From an uncultured Pseudomonadota bacterium (GTDB taxonomy: Bacteria > Pseudomonadota > Gammaproteobacteria > Methylococcales > Methylomonadaceae): a stretch of DNA of 7,940 bases. The notes under the pieces were generated by a model. It was not told where the DNA came from, searched no databases, and saw nothing but the letters and a program-made list of their open reading frames with translations. The stretch covers positions 1 through 7,940 of the forward strand of contig CAIVBX010000256.1 in NCBI GenBank assembly GCA_903904275.1, written 5' to 3'. Positions 7,001 to 7,940 of this stretch are shown here, in pieces. A program made the translations under genes and the position numbers. How positions within the stretch are numbered: position 1 is the first letter of the stretch; every line of letters starts with the position of its first letter.

Positions 7001-7597
7001 TCAGGCACAGGCATCGGTCTTGTGGTAGTCAAACGATTAGTTGAATTGATGCACGGCGTAATGGGTGTGGAAAGTACAGTTGATGTGGGAAGTGTGTTCT
7101 GGGTTGAACTTCCTTCAGTAGCTACACCTTATCTTTCTGTGGAAAGTGACATTGAGATTTTAGTAACACCACAATTATTTCAGAACGCAGAGCAACACAC
7201 TTTGTTGTATATCGATGATAATCCTGTGAATTTGAAACTCATTGGGCAAATTCTTGCAGGACATGCGGATATTAGTTTGCAGTGCGAATTGAATGCGACG
7301 GCTGGCATCGAGAAAGCCCGCGAAATGCTGCCTGATGTAATTTTGATGGACATCAATATGCCAGTTATAAACGGCTTTGAAGCCTTAAAAATACTGCGTG
7401 CAGATGAGACAACAGTACATATTCCAGTGATTGCTTTCAGCGCGAATGCCATGTCTGGTGATATTAAAAAAGGTTTGGAAGCGGGATTTTTCCGCTATAT
7501 AACTAAACCCATCAACGTGAACGAGTTCATTGCCGCGTTGGATGAAACGCTTCAACGCTCAAGACTATTAGGCACTATCAAAGGCAATGCCAATTAA
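4028..7597 (+). CDS. Membrane-bound hybrid sensor histidine kinase: CHASE3-PAS-PAS-PAS-PAS-HisKA-HATPase-REC
   Basis: A 1189-residue inner-membrane sensor. TM1 is about 23-44 and TM2 about 194-217. The periplasmic part between them is CHASE3 (hallmark ETGQRGYTLTG, 75-85). Four PAS domains follow at about 257-376, 386-506, 516-650 and 664-780; the last two end in sequence typical of a module common in proteobacterial hybrid kinases. HisKA carries phospho-acceptor His816 (SNMSHELRDPL). The ATPase has the N box with Asn934 (NLISNAIKYN), G1 DTGIGL (964-969), F box LFQRF (977-981) and G2 GTGIGL (993-998). The receiver (about 1057-1175) has Asp1063/Asp1064, phospho-acceptor Asp1108 (LMDINMP), Ser1138 and Lys1160. 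No Hpt domain or response regulator is adjacent, so the partner must be unlinked. Oddity: His+4 is Asp820 where Thr/Asn is usual. The start is uncertain: GTG at 4028 abuts AGGGG without a spacer, and ATG at 4049 (1182 residues) is the alternative. Confidence 0.95.
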   Translation: MKSVTITMPKQGKFTLKTTFKITTFFIGATLLVSLVSTALFWGLGQVEKSAEVRKHTNIVINYANQLLSALKDAETGQRGYTLTGVETFLEPYLAVRDSIGGDLEQLRQLTSGSSSHQYVETVAPLIDAKLAEMAQVIELRRHRDATAALALVSSGQGKQLMDKIRAEVNVFTQTEEVELAKHEATYQSNMRRLFITILVVCLLVLLLAFSFAYLIYRQTQQRLQNLIHLETQHLLKIQEEMNAKLQQTNDTLQVSEERLAVTLSSIGDAVITTNAEARITLLNPFAEQITGWTQEEANGRPVDEVFHIINKDTRALAPIPIFETLTCGTIQGLANHTVLIARDGSEYDIADSCAPIRDRNAQVIGAILVFRDVTKEYLVQQTVRDSAAQIQTILNTVMDGIITIQATDGIIKTANPATEKIFSCTTTELLGQNVSTLIFEPEQNLRNAKNFLDDCIINDEMHANGREVVGQRMDGSIFPMEIALNEMWLNGQRYFTGILRDITARKLAEKGILETDALQNAIFNSATFSSIATDAKGVIQIFNVGAERMLGYAADEVINKMTPAELSDSQEMIARAQTLSNEFGTLITAGFEALVFKAARGIEDIYELTYLRKDGSFVPAVVSVTALRDIADMIIGYLLISTDNTTRKAIEVKQQILEQRLRDHQFYTRSLFEANIDALITTDPSGVITDVNKQMEILTSCTRDELIGSPFKNYFTDLEAAETGIKLVLTHKNLTNYELTARAIDGKETIVSCNATTFYDRNRQLQGVFAAARDITERKKLDQLLQDKNVELEAATVIAEKANLAKSDFLSNMSHELRDPLTAILGFAQLLESALPPPSPEQTERIAEILRAGWHLLALINDILDLTKIESKNVSISEESVLLSEVMAECQSMMELQAQQQNITLTFPVFSSDCFIRADRTRLKQVIINLISNAIKYNRLDGSVIVNCIVDSVTEFTRISITDTGIGLSPENIAQLFQRFNRLGQEFSGVSGTGIGLVVVKRLVELMHGVMGVESTVDVGSVFWVELPSVATPYLSVESDIEILVTPQLFQNAEQHTLLYIDDNPVNLKLIGQILAGHADISLQCELNATAGIEKAREMLPDVILMDINMPVINGFEALKILRADETTVHIPVIAFSANAMSGDIKKGLEAGFFRYITKPINVNEFIAALDETLQRSRLLGTIKGNAN

Positions 7598-7666
7598 GTG
7601 AACAGTCAATAAATCCTAATTCAACATAACAAGGTAGTGCTAAACAAGTAATTGACGCGGAACACT

Positions 7667-7842
7667 CGTTTTGCGTCTTCAACTGAGTTAAAATCGCACT
7701 ACTGTCGTATTTGTACATTTACAATCACCAAATTCCACGACGTACTTTAAAACATCAAGCTCCAATTCAGGTTATGGCAAAATGGCAAAACCTGATATTT
7801 TTCTCAAATCGGTACATAACCCACCCGAAACCTGAAAATTAA
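7667..7842 (+). pseudogene. Frameshifted C-terminal remnant of an IS481-type (DDE, integrase-core) transposase
   Basis: Three reading frames give consecutive pieces of one transposase C-terminus. RFASSTELKSH (7667-7699) reads into LLSYLYIYNHQIPRRTLKHQ and APIQVMAKWQ (7699-7788, shifted frame). PDIFLKSVHN (7791-7820) is shifted again, and HPKPEN with a TAA stop (to 7842) returns to the second frame. The order YxxxYN-x-PxxxL-x-xPIQ-x-x-W-Q...P-D/E-L/IF...HPxP matches, from memory, the tail of IS481-family transposases. At least two frameshifts, the loss of the whole catalytic domain and the lack of recognisable terminal inverted repeats show it is dead. It abuts the kinase gene end, marking a past insertion and decay. 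Confidence 0.7.
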
Positions 7843-7861
7843 CCCTAAATCAAAATAAACT

Positions 7862-7940
7862 ATGACAATCACAAGATACCGCTCCATTTTTTCACCATCA
7901 ACGGCTGCACAACGTAAAGATAATTTTGAGAGTTATTGGA
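7862..7940 (+). CDS. Start of an unrecognised open reading frame, cut by the window edge
   Basis: ATG at 7862 opens a frame of 26 codons with no stop before the edge: MTITRYRSIFSPSTAAQRK, then DNFESYW. It is polar and basic, with no signal peptide or membrane segment in the part seen. No clear Shine-Dalgarno precedes it (the upstream bases are AT-rich). I do not recognise it. It could be a real gene downstream of the transposase debris or a chance opening; the run is too short to decide. Confidence 0.4.
   Translation, partial: MTITRYRSIFSPSTAAQRKDNFESYW

Noticed and set aside
7634..7702. Inverted repeat GTAGTGC / GCACTAC around the transposase remnant start
   Set aside because: Only 7 bases with 55 between; one arm lies inside the remnant coding sequence, so it is not a terminal inverted repeat and may be chance.
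7768..7794. Tandem ATGGCAAA x2 flanked by CAGGTT / AACCTG
   Set aside because: The repeat encodes the expected MAKWQ region of the transposase remnant, so it is explained as coding sequence; it may have favoured the nearby frameshift, but there is no sign of a separate function.
1..7940. CRISPR array, tRNA, rRNA, riboswitch, toxin-antitoxin or defence genes
   Set aside because: Reading both strands showed no regularly spaced repeats, no cloverleaf or rRNA-like sequence, and no recognisable defence or toxin family.

Overview
The window reads as an AT-leaning gammaproteobacterial chromosome. The main clue is a homologue of E. coli YafS next to mltD, which echoes the conserved mltD-gloB-yafS neighbourhood of gammaproteobacteria. 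The low GC, a large PAS-rich hybrid kinase and insertion-sequence debris would suit a Thiotrichales/Beggiatoa-like organism, but that placement is only an impression.

Left block (minus strand, about 1-2213): three co-directional genes read leftward. They are a YafS-type SAM-dependent methyltransferase, a secreted GH17-like glycoside hydrolase, and a D-alanyl-D-alanine carboxypeptidase (S11 penicillin-binding protein) cut by the window edge. The last two are 7 bases apart and look translationally coupled.

Centre: mltD (2299-3702, plus) encodes a lipoprotein lytic transglycosylase and is divergent from the methyltransferase. Two promoters with overlapping -10 boxes sit between them. Carboxypeptidase, GH17 enzyme and MltD together make a small envelope-glycan cluster. 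Of the genes usual beside mltD, gloB is absent. The MltD C-terminus is a lysine-rich tail where LysM repeats would be expected.

Right block: a 325-base intergenic region holds nested inverted repeats, an operator-like dyad and a good sigma70-type promoter. It leads into a 1189-residue membrane hybrid histidine kinase (CHASE3, four PAS, HisKA, HATPase, receiver). The kinase H-box reads HELRD where HELRT/N is usual, so it may lack phosphatase activity. Downstream lies a frameshifted remnant of an IS481-type transposase C-terminus, then the first 26 codons of an unrecognised gene.

I found no CRISPR array, RNA gene, intact mobile element or recognisable new multi-gene system. The points worth following are the altered kinase H-box, the GH17 active-site variant, the LysM-less MltD, the shared divergent promoter and the structured intergenic region.
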